From an uncultured Clostridia bacterium (GTDB lineage Bacteria; Bacillota; Clostridia; Lachnospirales; CAG-274): DNA of 6,363 nucleotides. The position numbers and the translations under genes were made by a program. Shown here one piece after another: positions 4,738-6,363 of the stretch (positions within the stretch are counted from its first letter, which is position 1; each line of letters opens with the position of its first letter). Under the pieces are notes generated by a model. That model was given only the letters and a program-made list of their open reading frames with translations, was not told the origin of the DNA and ran no database searches. The DNA lies in the NCBI GenBank assembly GCA_946630405.1, contig CAMOYW010000064.1, positions 1 to 6,363 on the forward strand. The letters run 5' to 3'.

Positions 4738-6276
4738 TTATAAAAATGGTGAAAATAATCTAAACACATGTCCCACCGCTTTTTTATAGGGTGAAACGGA
4801 TTCGTAATATTTTTCGTCCGCATTTACGGACAGCTTGAAAGTTTCGATAAAGTCGTCTTTTATATTCGATATACAGTCGCAACCGTACAAAAGGACGGCA
4901 TTTTCAAAATGGAGATAAAGGGAGCGATAATCCATATTTATGGTGCCCACAACGGCAAGTTCATCGTCCGATACCAGCATTTTGGAATGTATAAATCCCG
5001 GCTCATATTCGTAAATTTTAACGCCCGCTTTTAAAAGTACGGGGTAATAGCTTTGTGCAATGTAAAATGCTATTTTTTTGTCGGGAATATGAGGGAGTAT
5101 TATTCTTACATCTACGCCTCGTTTGGAGGCAAATTTTATAGCTCCGAGAAGTTCCGAATCGGGTATAAAATAAGGCGTAGCTATATAGACATAGCTTTCC
5201 GCTCTGTCTATGGCGTTTATATATACCTGTTTACCTATGTTTTCGGAATCAAGAGGTGAATCCGCATAGGGTATGATATAGTTTTCATCTGTTTTTTCTT
5301 TCGGCAGGTCGGTCTTGAGATAGTCAAGGTCTTTTGAAATGTCGCTTGTCAAGTTCCAAAGTTCCAAAAACATGGCTGTCAGGCTTTTTACGCTTTCGCC
5401 TTTAAGCATTAAGCCGTTATCTTTCCATTTGCCGAAAAGTTCAATTTCGTTTATATATTCGTCCGCAAGGTTTATGCCGCCCGTGAAGCCCGTTTCACCG
5501 TCTATTATCATAAGTTTGCGGTGGTCTCTGTTGTTCTGATAAGAGGACAAAAACGGCTTTATGGGTGAAAATACCTTGCATTTTACGCCGTATTCGGCAA
5601 GCTTTTTGGGGTAGGAAAAGGGTACTCGTATTATGGAGTTTGTACCGTCGTACATTACCCTTACATCCACACCTTCTTTTGCCTTTTTTTTAAGTATGTC
5701 AAGTATGGGACCCCACATCGCGCCGTCTTCTATGATGAAGTACTCTATAAATATAAATTTATGGGCTTTTTGAAGTTCCGATTTTATGGCTTCAAATACG
5801 GTCTCACCCGTGGGAAAATATTTAACAGAGTCTTTTGCAGCGGCATAGGTGGGCGCTTTTGCAATATTTTTGAGATAAGACGATATTCCGCTTATTCTTC
5901 CGGGAAGTTTATACTTTTCGTAAGTAAGCAGGGAGTCGCATTTATCTATATTGCCGTTTATTTTTTTGTTTATTTTGGACTGTCCGTCCTGTAAGTGGAA
6001 AAACAGATACAGGTAGGTTCCGAGAACGGGCAGGGTGATAAGAGGAATTATCCAGCTTATTTTGAAGCCCGAATCTATATCTGAATTAAGTACATAAAGT
6101 ACAAGAAACATACCCAAAGCAAATAAAAGCATGTAAGGTATGTTGCCGTAGTTTTTAAGTAATAAATAAAAAAGTATAAGAACAGCTATTTGTACCAGTA
6201 TAAGAAGGACCATAACTCCCCTTGTACCGAATATAAGCTTTAAAAAGTTTCTTTTTACCTTTGATTTTTTATTCAT
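4738..6276 (-). CDS. cls: Cardiolipin synthase (phospholipase D superfamily)
   Basis: A 512-residue membrane enzyme that condenses two phosphatidylglycerols into cardiolipin and glycerol. Hydrophobic N-terminal segments at about 20-40, 46-63 and 73-93 anchor it in the membrane. Two PLD catalytic motifs are complete: HRKLMIIDG with H252, K254 and D259, and HSKMLVSDD with H430, K432 and D437, each followed by the expected glycine/asparagine motif (GFTGGIN and GTINMDYRS). Total length and the C-terminal RLFSPFL agree with Bacillota Cls. The ATG at 6276 has no clear ribosome site, and the frame stays open upstream to the window edge with no ATG, GTG or TTG, so a start beyond the window is possible. 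M22 is preceded by AAGGGGAG, but only two bases away, and would remove a conserved basic N-terminus (KLIFGTRG), so I keep 6276. The stop is three bases from dnaA, an uncommon neighbour that suggests a shared transcript. Confidence 0.96.
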   Translation of the reverse strand: MNKKSKVKRNFLKLIFGTRGVMVLLILVQIAVLILFYLLLKNYGNIPYMLLFALGMFLVLYVLNSDIDSGFKISWIIPLITLPVLGTYLYLFFHLQDGQSKINKKINGNIDKCDSLLTYEKYKLPGRISGISSYLKNIAKAPTYAAAKDSVKYFPTGETVFEAIKSELQKAHKFIFIEYFIIEDGAMWGPILDILKKKAKEGVDVRVMYDGTNSIIRVPFSYPKKLAEYGVKCKVFSPIKPFLSSYQNNRDHRKLMIIDGETGFTGGINLADEYINEIELFGKWKDNGLMLKGESVKSLTAMFLELWNLTSDISKDLDYLKTDLPKEKTDENYIIPYADSPLDSENIGKQVYINAIDRAESYVYIATPYFIPDSELLGAIKFASKRGVDVRIILPHIPDKKIAFYIAQSYYPVLLKAGVKIYEYEPGFIHSKMLVSDDELAVVGTINMDYRSLYLHFENAVLLYGCDCISNIKDDFIETFKLSVNADEKYYESVSPYKKAVGHVFRLFSPFL

Positions 6277-6363
6277 GATAACATGATTTTTTAATGAGAT
6301 GTAAAAATCTCTTTTTATTTTAACGTGTTTGTGAAGACCCTTTTTCTGCTCCGTCGCTAATAA
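6277..6363. other. Region upstream of cls, no clear element
   Basis: Eighty-seven bases with no classical DnaA box and no convincing promoter. On the minus strand in the cls frame there is no stop codon, so this could be the 5' part of a longer cls or ordinary leader. A five-base stem (GAGAT 6296-6300 with ATCTC 6307-6311) followed by T-rich plus-strand sequence is present, but no plus-strand gene precedes it. Confidence 0.3.

Noticed and set aside
6296..6316. Hairpin GAGAT/ATCTC followed by T-rich sequence, as a plus-strand terminator
   Set aside because: The stem is only five base pairs and there is no plus-strand gene before it in the window; it is more likely incidental in AT-rich sequence.

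Overview
The window looks like the replication-initiation locus of a low-GC Gram-positive bacterium (Bacillota, most likely of clostridial type). The evidence is the gene order dnaA - dnaN - yaaA (S4 domain) - recF, all on the minus strand, together with AT-rich codon use and clostridial-style protein sequences. I cannot place it to genus from sequence alone.

Read in the direction of transcription (right to left), it holds: a full-length cardiolipin synthase (cls, 4738-6276); dnaA, only 3 bases after the cls stop (3409-4734); a 252-base gap that has the layout of a chromosomal origin (3157-3408); dnaN (2047-3156); yaaA (1823-2050); recF (735-1808 by my choice of start); and a metal-dependent amidohydrolase cut by the left edge (738 to beyond 1). 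From dnaN on, the genes are packed as an operon: dnaN/yaaA and recF/amidohydrolase each share an ATGA stop-start overlap. There is no gyrB after recF and no rpmH before dnaA, both of which are common neighbours in this phylum.

The most interesting part is the gap between dnaA and dnaN. I find no exact classical DnaA box (TTATCCACA or its complement) there or anywhere else in the window. Instead the 9-mer TGTTTAAAA occurs three times and TGTTTAAAT once, with several near copies. Two of these sit side by side, followed by a short G-rich spacer, six in-phase T-A-G/T-A-T triplets resembling a DnaA-trio, and a 26-base A/T-only stretch next to dnaN. This is the order of the basal unwinding elements known from Bacillus subtilis, with a different box sequence. 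In parallel, the DNA-binding domain IV of this DnaA has substitutions at positions that contact bases in E. coli DnaA (GGKEHSTV in place of GGRDHTTV, TIREIG in place of SLPEIG, GTYRQ in place of ARPRQ). I propose that the initiator and its box have diverged together.

A second theme is the tight cls-dnaA junction. dnaA has no visible Shine-Dalgarno sequence, so its translation is probably coupled to synthesis of an enzyme that makes cardiolipin, an acidic phospholipid known in E. coli to reactivate ADP-DnaA.
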